Shown here in pieces: positions 1 through 10,146 of a stretch of 64,000 nucleotides of DNA. The stretch is from Whalleya microplaca (lineage: Eukaryota > Ascomycota > Sordariomycetes > Xylariales > Xylariaceae). The stretch spans positions 62,001 through 126,000 of the forward strand of contig MU385740.1 in NCBI GenBank assembly GCA_022497155.1. Reading direction: 5' to 3'. Position numbers and translations under genes: made by a program. The notes below the pieces were generated by a model. It made no database searches. It saw only the letters and a program-made list of their open reading frames with translations, and was not told where the DNA came from. Position 1 is the first letter of the stretch. Every line of letters starts with the position of its first letter.

Positions 1-162
1 ATAAACTGGCTTGACAGTAGGTCATTTTCGTACTCTCATACTACTACTCTCAGATCATTATATTAAACTTTAACGTGTTGGGAACCTGTAAGGGGCCCAC
101 CAGATCCATCAATGGCTTCACAATCAACTTAACCCTTTTAATCTCTTGGAAAACTTTTATTA

Positions 163-1491
163 ATGCCTCATTCTTCAGTGGGACCAGGACCAAAGTATGG
201 CATGGCTAGCCTATCAACTGATACGGGACATAATTCAGGCCGAGCAGACCTGACATGGCCCCTCACCGACCAGCTTAGGGTGAATTGGGCGTACCAAGCA
301 CTAGAAGGCTCTATAATCAGCGGCAAAGCACTCATTCAGACCTACTATGACAACCAGCTTATCAACTACTCATATTTCAGTGGTTGCTCAACAGGAGGAA
401 GACAAGGTCTTAAACAAATACAGCGAACCCCTGAAATTTTCGATGGAGCCTTGATTGGAGCACCTGCTTGGGATACGAGGAATCTAATGCCATGGATCTC
501 CCAGCTTGCCGTATGGAACATGCCAGAAAATGCCTCGCAAACAGTCTATAGCGCAGAACTCTTTTTACGGCTTCAGACTGAGGTACTGAAACAGTGTGAC
601 TCTCTAGATGGTATAAAAGACAACATAGTCAGCTCCCCAGAAGCTTGCAGGGAGCATTTCGATATCTCACAGATCCACTGCGACGTTACAAAGAACAAAA
701 CCGCCTGTTGGACAAAATCTCAGACTGATACGGCATTGAAAATGTATAACGACTACGTAACAGGAGACGGGACGTTCGTTTACAAGGGCCTAGACTACAG
801 CTCCGAGGCTGACTGGGCGACGTACCTCTTCCCAGCTGACCCCGATAGTCCAACCAACGTGAGGAGAGACTTTGATGCACAGTACGAGCGAACTTTCATG
901 GACTACGGTCCAGAATGGCAGATTAGCTCTTACAACGATACTGTGGTACATGACTCTAGAGTTCGGGATAAGATCTCGGTACAGGCTAGTGCAGACCAAT
1001 ATGATCTCGGCACATTTCGCGAGAAAGGCAAAATCATCATGTATGGAGGCTTAGCAGATGGGGTTGTACCTGTACAGCACACGACACTCTACTACCAGAG
1101 GACGGTTGAAGCAATGGGTAATGTCGATGACTTCTTCCGCTATTTCCAGATTCCTGGAATGGGTCATTGCTGGGGAAGTGTCGACAATGTCAAAGCTCCA
1201 TGGATGATTGGTGGCGCTGGCCAAGCAGCGCAGAGACCGCCTTATAATTCTGGTTATTCTGTGCCGCTGGGGTATAATGACACCCAACATGATGCTTTGC
1301 TAGCGCTTATGGACTGGGTTGAGAATGGCAACGCAGTATCTGAAATTATTGCATCTGAGTTTGACTACACAGACGAAACGAGACAGGAGATTGTCTTGTA
1401 CAGACAGCGACCAATCTGTATGTTTCCCATGGAGGCGAGATGGGATCAGAAAGGGCCTGAAAACAATGCCTCAAGTTGGTATTGCGCATGA
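163..1491 (+). CDS. Tannase/feruloyl esterase family protein, 5' end not found
   Basis: The product belongs to the fungal tannase/feruloyl esterase family, secreted serine esterases that hydrolyse ester bonds of plant phenolics. The family's CS-D-HC arrangement is visible in this reading frame: GCSTGG (Ser at residue 76, preceded by Cys), ADGVVP (Asp), and GMGHCWG (His followed by Cys). The open frame has 442 codons, but the usual N-terminal part with a signal peptide is missing. Family members carry roughly 100 or more residues before the Tyr-Gly-x-Ala segment seen here at about residue 12. A plausible acceptor (ttcttcag at about 170-177) suggests this is a downstream exon. The bases at 1-86 have stops in all frames and do not encode the expected segment. 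The gene either continues left of the window across an intron or is a 5'-truncated pseudogene. Function by family is well supported; the start is not. Confidence 0.8.
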   Translation: MPHSSVGPGPKYGMASLSTDTGHNSGRADLTWPLTDQLRVNWAYQALEGSIISGKALIQTYYDNQLINYSYFSGCSTGGRQGLKQIQRTPEIFDGALIGAPAWDTRNLMPWISQLAVWNMPENASQTVYSAELFLRLQTEVLKQCDSLDGIKDNIVSSPEACREHFDISQIHCDVTKNKTACWTKSQTDTALKMYNDYVTGDGTFVYKGLDYSSEADWATYLFPADPDSPTNVRRDFDAQYERTFMDYGPEWQISSYNDTVVHDSRVRDKISVQASADQYDLGTFREKGKIIMYGGLADGVVPVQHTTLYYQRTVEAMGNVDDFFRYFQIPGMGHCWGSVDNVKAPWMIGGAGQAAQRPPYNSGYSVPLGYNDTQHDALLALMDWVENGNAVSEIIASEFDYTDETRQEIVLYRQRPICMFPMEARWDQKGPENNASSWYCA

Positions 1492-2505
1492 AAGAAACAA
1501 GTGTTGATTTGGAGAGAGTCACCACATGTAGTATATGTCAATATAGGACAAAGTAATGAGGAGTATAGTGACTTGATTAATGCAAGGTGAAGCTATAGGA
1601 AGGTGGCAGAGCCCCTAATAAATATATGTATAGGCGGCCGGCCTTAGATAGGCCCGTACCACCCTCAGCCCTATAGGGCGTATCTTAATAGTATAGGCAC
1701 TCCTAACTAGCAACAGAAGTGCCGTTCATAATACAGTGCTAACGTTGGATATCTGTCCCTTAAGAGTAGGACTACCATTTAATGGCAGGATAGGAGCCTC
1801 ACGATAAGGTTGTGTGCAATCTACCGAAATGTTTCTATCTTGAGGAGAAAACACCTTCAAATTTTTTAAAAAGAAAATTAGACTCGAATAATTGCTTCGA
1901 GTATCAGTTTCTAGTTACGAGTGGATATTCCGAAATTCTACCTCTATGTGATTTGATTTAGTCTCTTTGACCACCCTGTAGAGCGGTAGGGCATCATGTT
2001 ATAATTAATCAATACATAGCTTCCACTGTTATACCAGCCATCTACCTGGGAGATGGGCGTTGTCCGACTTGCCTTGTGATACTGTCACTAATGGAAGGCG
2101 GAGGAGCTGGCGGTGGAGGGGGTAACGTAACACAAAACCCATCAGTCCGAAGCTAAAAGTCGACTATGGGCTGGTTCAAGACAATGTAATGTGTGAAATA
2201 TGGAATTACAGTATGTGCGTGCCATTAATAGTAGTTTACTTAGCCTTAGGGGATTATCGACATCTATAGTTATACCTACATTGAGAGGGTCGGCTAAGAG
2301 ATCACAAGTCGTATGTTCAGCAACAACAATACTTTCCACTGACTGAGAGAGAACGTAACACACTAAAATTACATACATCTTTAGAAAGTAGACGATATCT
2401 AACTTAGATTTCAAGGATAAAATTTCCATCGCAATTTACGACAATAAAACATTTCTGATAAAACAATATTATGCCATCATAAAAGTATTGTCATATAAAG
2501 CATCA
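1492..2505. other. Intergenic region, no gene seen
   Basis: This AT-rich stretch is broken by stops in all frames. The longest frame (95 codons, minus strand, 2142-2429) has no recognisable domain, no splice-supported extension and an AT-driven composition. I see no RNA gene. Confidence 0.5.
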
Positions 2506-3222
2506 TCAGCAGATCTTGGAGGTGAGCTTGCACCTGAGGCTCTGTCCATAGATATCTGAGCCACTTTTGGCACAGTTCTTTGTCTTACTAGGGTCGGTAA
2601 ACTCGCACCGCCCAACGTGCTTGTTTTTGTTGCCTCGATCAAACACGTCAGCGTAGAAGTCACCCTTCTTGTGGTGGGCCTGACCCTTGCCGCATGGTCC
2701 CTGTTTTCCCATGACCTGTGAAACTTTGATTTAGCAAGTTATCTCTTCATATAGCGTTATTGCTGCTGACTCCATATATTGCCGCCACTATGATAAAATA
2801 GGATTGTTCTTAATTTGAGGTCACCTCAGAGGGGTGGGGGGAGAGGGGCAGAGAGCGGTAGGATGAAGCACTTCTAAAAGGGGGAAAGTTCTTACAAGAT
2901 CACCTGAGCACGGAAGCCCTAATCCGCACCAGTTTTGGAAATCTTTGTGAAAATCTGAGGGACGGATGTTATCGTTCCTGAAGGGATTCCAATCTGCCCC
3001 AAGATCGTGTGATTTGCACCAGTCTCCTGTGTCAGAGAAGATGACCCACGCCGAAACCGAGGAGCTTGAAGTCAAACCGGGTCCTACGCCGCCAGGGAAA
3101 AACCCGCTTACTGAAATCCCTGAGTGCATGCCAAAGAGAACAACATCGCTTTTCTCCGCCGGTGCGGCCGCAGTGGGCAGTGTATGAAGAGCTATAGTTG
3201 CAACGATGAGAGTGGTCTTCAT
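2506..3222 (-). CDS. Small secreted cysteine-rich protein (two exons)
   Basis: Exon 1 is 3222-2896 and exon 2 is 2715-2506, joined by a GTAAGA...CACAG intron in phase 0, giving 178 residues. The start is MKTTLIVATIALHTLPTAAA, a typical signal peptide with likely cleavage after the Ala run. The mature part has eight cysteines: three late in exon 1 (GDWC, NWC, LPC) and five in exon 2 (GPC, GRC, KNC, LRC and the last residue). It contains a Gly/Ser-rich hydrophobic stretch near residues 35-60 and a Lys/Gly-rich second half. I recognise no named family. Size, secretion signal and cysteine content fit the broad class of fungal small secreted proteins, which includes effectors and antimicrobial proteins, but no activity can be assigned. 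A TATA-like element lies about 43 nt upstream. Neighbours are a decayed transposon and a secreted esterase. Confidence 0.7.
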
Positions 3223-5001
3223 GATGATACTGATGATAGTTTCGGTCGTCTTTGGTGCAGAAAGATATATATTATAAAAGTCGATATGTGCTTTTCAACG
3301 GGAGAACTCGTAACCTTTATATTCGATTCAATCATCTACAAATCAATCTTATAGCAGGAAGCGATCTTGGTGCAGCGTCAAGTCATTCAAAGCAGGCAGC
3401 AGCATGTTGGGTCCAGTCCAGTGGAATTTTATTTTTAGTATTACGTAGAGATACTCGTGTTTCTATACTTCTCTCTAGCTCTCCTTCCTTCAAGCGCCTT
3501 CATGAAAATCATTTCTACATCATAGGATATTCGAGACTCCCTCTAATATCAGGGGGGGCACATCAGGGCACTTTGCCAGAGAATATGGAAGCCTGGCAGA
3601 GTATCCTCGCTATTCCTGTCGACCCATGTAACTATGTATAAACTAAGAACCTGGAGAGGGCTCGAACATGGTCAATTACTTAGGTAACGCGGAGGTGGAT
3701 CTTCTAGTCCTCAAGGATTCAGCACACTACAAATATTATCAATTGGCCCACATCACAAGATCAACCTTCGTACCTATACATATTGAAAGAGACAATAATC
3801 TGAAGCCATTCAGCATTAGTTCCATGCTCCTTCCTATCTATGACTGTCCTAGATCAACCGTGGTTGATCCTCATCCTCTTGATAGAACTTATGTGGCACA
3901 TTGTACGGGATCTCTAGCTTCCTGGGGATTGCAGGCAGCCACAATTACCTTGTGAATTGGTAGTTTGGCTGTGTTGTGGACCAGTATTTCATTGAAAAGT
4001 TTGATGATGCCCACACTATAGTCGGACAAATCTGAGTGACCGAAAAATAACTGCGAGAATTGAGTATTTTCTATGTACGTCCGGGCAGTCATATTCTCGA
4101 AAAATCGAGGGACTAGGTGCCAATGAACGACTCTATCGGGCACTTACAAAGTTCACATCTCGTGGCGTATAGGACCTCTTAACCCACTTCGTGTCTATCG
4201 TTTTATGAAAATGATAATATACTTACTTCAATATGCTCCTGCGTATCCAAAGCCTCCAGGAAACGCCTTAATCAAGTACCGCATGGTATATGCTTCACCA
4301 TTTATGAGTAAATAAAACGTTATTTGTTATCGTAAATAAAGGATATAGGTACATATGTCTCTGTCACACCCGTACATATTTATACTGTACGTCTCTCAGT
4401 TGCATATGATGTTCTTAGCTTGGACTGGGTAGGATCCCAAACTGAACAGACTAATGACACTCCGAACTTCATGATAATGTGGCACTATTTTATGTTGATA
4501 CTTCCAGATTGTCATACCCCCAGAGAAACATTGATGTGGGTGTCCTTCAAAGTTGCTAGAACCAAGGCCCGCAGGATTGAGGATAAAGATATGTTAGTAC
4601 ACCCCGTAGTAATATGTTCTCAATTAGCAGTTTTGATGTGGATTCATACATCTGATAAGCTGTAGATTGTTGATAAATATTGTTAAAAGCGAGTTCCCCC
4701 AAGGTTTTCTGAGTCAAAGTTCGGAGGAGCACTTTTTCGTTAGCCAGGATTAATCTAATCTAATAATTTGGCAGATTTCATTCCATTCCATGGTCGGTCA
4801 TATACAAGGGGCCATAGGGGTGAACACTCCGTATTTGATCGTCAAGTGCATCTGCCTATGTTGATGCCTAAACGTGTCGACTAGGGTGTACCCGTGTGTA
4901 ATGTGGTTGCAATATGCTTATGTTTAATCCACCCGTTCTGTCACCGATACCCTATTGAGAAGGCCGAGAATATACAAAAACTGAGCTGACAACCCTGCTG
5001 A
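3223..5001. other. Gene-poor spacer
   Basis: I see no supported gene. Two frames look slightly coding-like: 3668-3955 on the plus strand and 3889-4143 on the minus strand (beginning at GTG and followed by a possible GTAATT donor). They overlap each other and match no family I know. The region is AT-rich and may hold old degraded sequence. Confidence 0.4.
3265..3276 (-). promoter_or_regulatory. TATA-like element of the secreted protein gene
   Basis: Read on the minus strand the sequence is GATATATATTATA-like (TATAATATATAT), about 43 nt upstream of the ATG at 3222. This spacing suits a strong core promoter with a short 5' leader. Confidence 0.4.
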
Positions 5002-6003
5002 GGGTTAGGCATCAAAGTCTGTAAGTTCCTATCTCACTCAGTGTCAACAGACAGCACCGCCGCCACACACTCCACATCCCCTTACCCTAACTGTAATAAG
5101 GAGGGATGCTGGTCCACAAAACATACCCCCTCAGAAAGAGCCCGCGCGAAAAAACAATACTACAACGCGGCAGAGATGATAGGGGATGTTCCTACGACTG
5201 AGGAATTTGACGCCTATCTACTTGCGTACGAAGGCGAGCCAGATTTAGACAATAATAGCAATAGCGACAATAATAACCCAGATCTGTCGGACGGTGATGA
5301 AAATATCCAATACCTGACCGACTATGCCTATATCCATCGTACAACCGGCGAAGATATATATAGCCAAGAGCGCACGACAGAAGCAGAACAATTCATACTT
5401 CAGGATCCGCACGCTACTCAATACCAAGGCATGATCTGGGATAGTGGCGCCGCACGAGTATCAACAGTTAGCAAAGCACAACTAGAGGCTTACGTACGAG
5501 AGAATCCTCAAATACATATAGATTGGACACCTGGAAGCACCGCTATCAAGTTCGGCGGTCAGAATCTATTAACAGCTATCGGTACGACTACTATTGAAAC
5601 ACCACTCGGACGGATTACTTTCTATATTATCGACGCCCCGACACCATCCCTACTATCGCTGCACGACGCAGATAAGCTGAAAGCATACTATAATACTGTA
5701 CTAGACATCATCGTATGAGATGATGGGAAGACATTTCCTGTCGTACGGAAATGGGGACACCCATTCTTCAATATCAGCCGTGCGGAATCGTTGTAGGAAC
5801 GTCTGGTTAAGCTAAGTACGACACACGAGAAACGACTAATGATTGACGTAATATCACTCCGAGAGTCGTATAAGCGACGGGAGATCTCAGAAATCAGATG
5901 GGTTTACGGCAGAGACAACCCGGCCGATACTTGCACGAAGAAATCACCTAACTCAGCCTTAGAGAAGCTGATCTCGACGAATAGACTTACCGTACAAATA
6001 TAG
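5002..6003 (+). mobile_element. Ty1/copia retrotransposon relic, internally deleted pol
   Basis: One reading frame runs through the whole relic. It starts with a damaged gag zinc knuckle (about 5080-5130, CNKEGCWSTKH, first Cys lost). An aspartic protease core follows (IWDSGA at about 5440, with downstream FGG and a hydrophobic DAPTPSLLSL stretch). The pre-integrase segment RKWGHPFF is at about 5749-5772. From about 5785 the frame is already in the RNase H tail: LVKLSTTHEKRLMIDV, then RWVYGRDNPADTCTKKSP and ALEKLISTNRLT, ending at the stop 6001-6003. The integrase, reverse transcriptase and most of RNase H are missing. Two in-frame stops interrupt the frame, TGA at 5716-5718 and TAG at 5794-5796. 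Flanking LTRs could not be paired by eye. The element is dead as a coding unit; a non-autonomous role is possible but unproven. Confidence 0.85.
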
Positions 6004-7348
6004 GCATTTATAGATAGGGAATCATAGTATCACAGAATCGATATGCGAAAAGTAGGAAGAAGAGACGAGCGAAGAGAAAAAAAACGAAAAAAAAATATAT
6101 ATATATTCTTGCCCAAAAGGCACCTGCACGAAGGCATTGCGATCTACCCCGCCCCCTAATATAAACCTAACGCACGACAGCGGCAGCACTTAATAATCAG
6201 CCCCCTTCCCCCCCTCCCCCCCCCCCCTTCCAACCCAATACCACCTAGGTGCGGTGGTTGTATCGGGCACCGTGCGAGTGCCATACGCACTCGGTGCAGG
6301 CGGCGATACTCCCGGAACTTGTGCGCGACATCGGGCGCGTATTTCGCTATATAGGTAGCGATGCCGATCCCGCGAGTCTGGACGAGGACGGCGCGGAAGT
6401 ACGACTCCCGCCGGATGATTTTCGTAACGAAGATATGAAGATTTTCTTCCGGCGGGAGCCGCATCTCGATATCGCGCGAGGGTATAGCGGCGAAGTGGCG
6501 TTTTTTATCTTAAAATATAATCAGGACTCGCACGATATAACGACAATATAAGGATATACGTACGTTTATGTAAAACATTTGAATAAAATCCTGATTGTAG
6601 GCTTAACCGGTAGGCAGTAAAGCCTAGCGCTCCGTACCGGAGCCCTGTATAACTATACCAGCAGAGAGGGAAGATATTGTATGTATGTATGGATGTATGT
6701 GTGTATGTGTGTGTGTATGTGTGTGTGTGTGTGTATGCGTGCGTGTATGCGTATGTGTGTGTATGTGTGAGCTTGAAGAGGGAAGAAAGAGGGAGAGAAG
6801 AGAAGGATACCATAAAGAATTTATACGTACAAGAACGTACGATTCCATGGGCAGCGCCCGTTCCTTCCATACTCAGCTCTTTCCTTAACTACTCAGATTT
6901 CCTTGCGTCTTTATTTCAATACATTGTACGAAGTTCAGACAAACTTTATAATGTCACACGACAATAAGGTGTAATTAAAAAGGGGATTTTGACAGGCAGC
7001 TTAACCTGCGCTAGAAATATTAGAAGATAAGATCCGTACAATTAGCACAACCTAATTGGCAGAATAACTGGGAAAAAGTTTCAAGGGAAAACATAAGGCA
7101 TTGTACGAGGAGGAAACCTTCCTTTTTCACTGGGAAGAGCACCGTACGAAGAGATAGCAAGGCTACAAAAGAAAAGACTCCCAGTGTAGGAAGTATAGCC
7201 TTGCAGTGGATAAGTTATCATCCACTAGCCGTACGACACTAAGTAGATAGCCTACATATTACCTTATACGATAGCTTCAGTTCTTGTCCCTCAACAAAAT
7301 CAACAATAAGAAACAGAATACCTATTACAACCCCGTACGATATCGTAC
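5226..7348. repeat. Segment dense in the hexamer GTACGA/TCGTAC
   Basis: GTACGA occurs at 5226, 5494, 5582, 5816, 6399, 6837, 6926, 7103, 7144, 7231 and 7335. Its complement TCGTAC occurs at 5337, 5741 and 7343. That is 14 copies in 2.1 kb, where about one is expected at random over both strands. Several sit in the wider context CCGTACGA. The copies lie both inside the copia relic and in the non-coding sequence to its right, so codon usage alone does not explain them. Confidence 0.6.
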
Positions 7349-7705
7349 ACAGTCCACCCAACACTAACAGCAGGTAATTATTTTATGTTGAACTTATTGG
7401 CGATTTTTCATATCGATATTGACTTATGGTATCTGTGGCTGAGGTGAGAAAAAGGCGGCAGCCAGTGCAGACTTACCTGTGCAACTTCTATGCATATCAA
7501 ATGAGTGGTGGTTAGCTTCAGATAATGCATTAAGACGGTTAGATAGATATCGGGTAAATTCATAACATCCATTGCCCCTCCAAAAAGCCTTCAGTTGCTT
7601 TGTTCTTAGCTCACCAACAAGTCCAAATCTTCCATGAAAAGCTCTTTTCTAAATCATAGACAGTGCAGCACGTTCTGGTCGGAATGAAAACTCATACATT
7701 TGAAA
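6004..7705. other. Non-coding region right of the copia relic
   Basis: It contains an A-rich purine tract at about 6050-6100, a poly-C tract at about 6201-6230 and a TG-rich microsatellite. There is also an isolated CpG-rich open frame at 6249-6551 (100 codons, starting at GTG) that I cannot assign. That frame contains a coding-like stretch (for example PELVRDIGRVFRYIG) and may be a fragment of another transposon or gene. From 6970 to 7380 the sequence is non-coding with repeated GTACGA hexamers. No complete gene is visible. Confidence 0.45.
6677..6770. repeat. TG/TATG-rich microsatellite
   Basis: This is an imperfect tract of TG dinucleotides mixed with TATG and TGCG units. It produces spurious open frames on both strands (His-Thr and Val-Cys repeats) that should not be read as genes. 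Confidence 0.85.
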
Positions 7706-8906
7706 ATGACACGTAAACTCCCGTGGAAGCAGACTGAAAAAAGCCCGGCCGGTACACCGAAGCCTCAATCAACTCCCATTCGTCAATTGCTGAAGAACGC
7801 AAACAACAAGTCTGATGTAGATAACTCGCCAGCTCCATCCACCGACAAGAAACAGTCAAGCAAGCCTACCTTGCGCCGTAGTAGGTATTCACATATATCA
7901 TCAAATCTCAACAAAGCTAATTTCATAGATCGATCTACATCAACATCTCCGCCTCCGCAACCACTTCCTGAAACGTAAGCTTGTCATCAGCGCGAACGCA
8001 ATGTCATTAGCTAACCAAGTATTTTCCAGCTTTATGATCGAGGGACCTAAGAATGATGATTTGTATCGCATGGTCGAAGATGAATTTCTCTCAACGGCGC
8101 AGCTGTTCACCGCTCATCTTCATGCTGCCGAGTATCACCGGCTGAAAGCTGTCTCCAGGTCGCAAAATGCAGACACCATCCGAGATATCTCGAGACCCGT
8201 AGTCGGGCGGATGACCGACCTGGTGAAGATAAAACAGGAGCGGAAGGCTCGCCTTGAGAAACAAAGACAGGCAACCAAAAGGGCATTGGCGAACAGAAAG
8301 CGAAGTGGTGCCGCGTCGGACCACATTGACAGCGAGGATGACTCCTGGGAGAACGCGACTCTTTTTGGACTCATGGAGAGCCCAAGAAAGCAAGCCACGC
8401 GTTTAGATACCATAACAACGACAGCGTCGGCAACCCGAGCCGCTGCTGGCTTTAGTGGGGCAAATCCTCAACGACTATTTACTCCAGCCCATCCAACAAC
8501 TCATGACCTCGATAGTAAGAGACATCAGAATAAACTTTCGCAAGATGTCAAAGACGATACAAATCACAAAGGCGGCAAGGTTGGCAGCTCGGCGCTCACG
8601 TTTGCTAGTAAGCCAACCGGAAACGCGGCGGTATCTATCTCGCAACGCCACAGTCCAAATCAAATACAATCCATTTCCAGAGATGATCGGTTAACAGCGC
8701 CTCCAACGACGAAACAGCCTAAACAGCTTGTAGAATCTACGGTTACAGAAGAAGGCGACAAGTCAGATGGCTCTGAGGAAGATTTCATCGGTCGTCTCAA
8801 ACGCCGACGAGAACAACGTAGGCGTAGCAGAGAACAGCGAAAACAAATAACTAGCAAAACCAAGTCTTCAGAGCTAGCGGACGATATAATCCCCGGGTTT
8901 CTATAA
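7706..8906 (+). CDS. Conserved fungal protein of unknown function (two exons)
   Basis: Exon 1 is 7706-7974 and exon 2 is 8030-8906, separated by a 55-nt GTAAGC...TTCCAG intron, giving 381 residues. The start is the first ATG (MTRKLPWKQ). The only part that looks folded follows the junction: FMIEGPKNDDLYRMVEDEFL then TAQLFTAHLHAAEYHRLK, a predicted helical module at about residues 90-135. A Lys/Arg-rich helix follows (about 150-185). The rest is Ser/Thr/Pro-rich and disordered, ending in a basic stretch (RLKRRREQRRRSREQRK) that could be a nuclear localisation signal. The pattern suggests a nuclear chromatin or DNA-metabolism factor, but that is inference. Its stop lies 14 bp from the stop of the convergent dioxygenase gene, so the 3' UTRs must overlap. 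Confidence 0.75.
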
Positions 8907-8920
8907 ATTAGAGTACATCA

Positions 8921-10146
8921 TCAATACGGTGTCTGGTATGGCTTCTCAGCCTGAGGCGTGATACGCGCCAGGTGTCTGCGCTGGCCGCTCTTCCAGTCGA
9001 CTAAAGCCGAATGCTGCGTGACGCGGTTATCCCACACCACCACCGTTCCTTCTTCCCATTTTACGCGTGCTTGGAAGTCAGCACCGTACGCGAGATGGTC
9101 GTAGAGGAACTTCAATATGGCATCCGATTCCTCCTTCTTGAGACCGACAATATCACGGGTGACTACAGGTAAAGTTAGCCACTATTTCTTCAACTTCAGC
9201 AAGAAACTTACACTGAGGGTTTATGTATAGCGCCTTTTCTCCAGTCGCTGGATGCGTGCGGACGATGGGGTGAATATTTACAACAGGCTCTCGTCTCTTG
9301 ATACTTCCTCTTGCAGCCGCTGCATCAACCTGCTCTATTCCGGAATGAGTTGCGTATAGCCCGTGCAGGCGCTCTTGGAAAAGAGGACTTAGTCGGTTAT
9401 AAGCTTCGACAGCATCCACGAACAAGGTGTCACCACCCGTCTGGGGTTTGTCGAGAATGTAAAGGAAAGTGGTTCCTGGAGGCTGTCGCTCATATGATAC
9501 ATCGGAGTGCCAGGCGACAGAGCTAGTCCGAGTCTCAAAGAATGTCTCTGCAGACTTGTCCCCCTCTGCACGGTGAACCAAATGGATCTCTGGATACCCC
9601 TCTGGTGAGCCGGAGGTCGGATGAATGTGATGACGGCCGAAGTAACCGCCAAATTTCAGAGCATCGGCAATAGGCAGGTCCGCGAAGTCCTGGCCTCGAA
9701 ATGCGACCACCTTCCTCTCCGCCACATAACGAGCAAGCTGGTCTTTGCCGGCGTCACTGAGTGAACTTAACTGGACACCTCGAACTTCTGTTCCAATCGT
9801 CGGTGTCAGATCAGTAACCACGGAACTCTCTGGAAGAAGTTCAGGATATGAGGTATCGGCATCCTTGCCGTGCTCATAATGCTCAAAGGGCTCCAGTGGT
9901 GGGTATTTCTGCTCAGGATTCCAGGTCGGTAGATAGTTCGGGTACTGACTAAGTTTAGCATCGAGTCTATGAATCTCAACAGGTTTATCTCACATGTGCT
10001 GCCTGAAGTCCTGTCTTCCCTTCTTCAGATTCTCTGTTGTACTTGGTAGGAGCTAGCTCCTTGTATGCGCCAAAGAGACGGGCAGTCTTGAGAGTTTGCG
10101 GAGGGGCCGCAGCCTCGGTAAAGGTGGCAGTAGCAGAGGGAGCCAT
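8921..10146 (-). CDS. TauD/TfdA-family Fe(II)/2-oxoglutarate dioxygenase (three exons)
   Basis: Exons are 10146-9994, 9944-9212 and 9162-8921, with short GTGAGA...GTCAG and GTAAGT...TGTAG introns, giving 375 residues. The protein belongs to the fungal taurine/sulfonate dioxygenase family, which couples oxidative decarboxylation of 2-oxoglutarate to substrate hydroxylation, often releasing sulfite from sulfonates for use as a sulfur source. The iron-binding HxD motif is in WHSDVSY (His197, Asp199). The distal His is in TQHSALVDW (about His346), followed by the RR...R segment that binds 2-oxoglutarate. The length and the N-terminal Leu-Pro-Thr-Trp segment match the family. The substrate cannot be inferred. 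No signal peptide is seen, so it is probably cytosolic. It is convergent with the gene at 7706-8906. Confidence 0.9.

Noticed and set aside
6505..6888. His-Thr and Val-Cys repeat open frames on both strands
   Set aside because: They are translations of the TG/TATG microsatellite with no conserved sequence.
6968..7378. Solo LTR to the right of the copia relic
   Set aside because: The ends are weak, no second copy was found in the window, and no target-site duplication was visible by eye.
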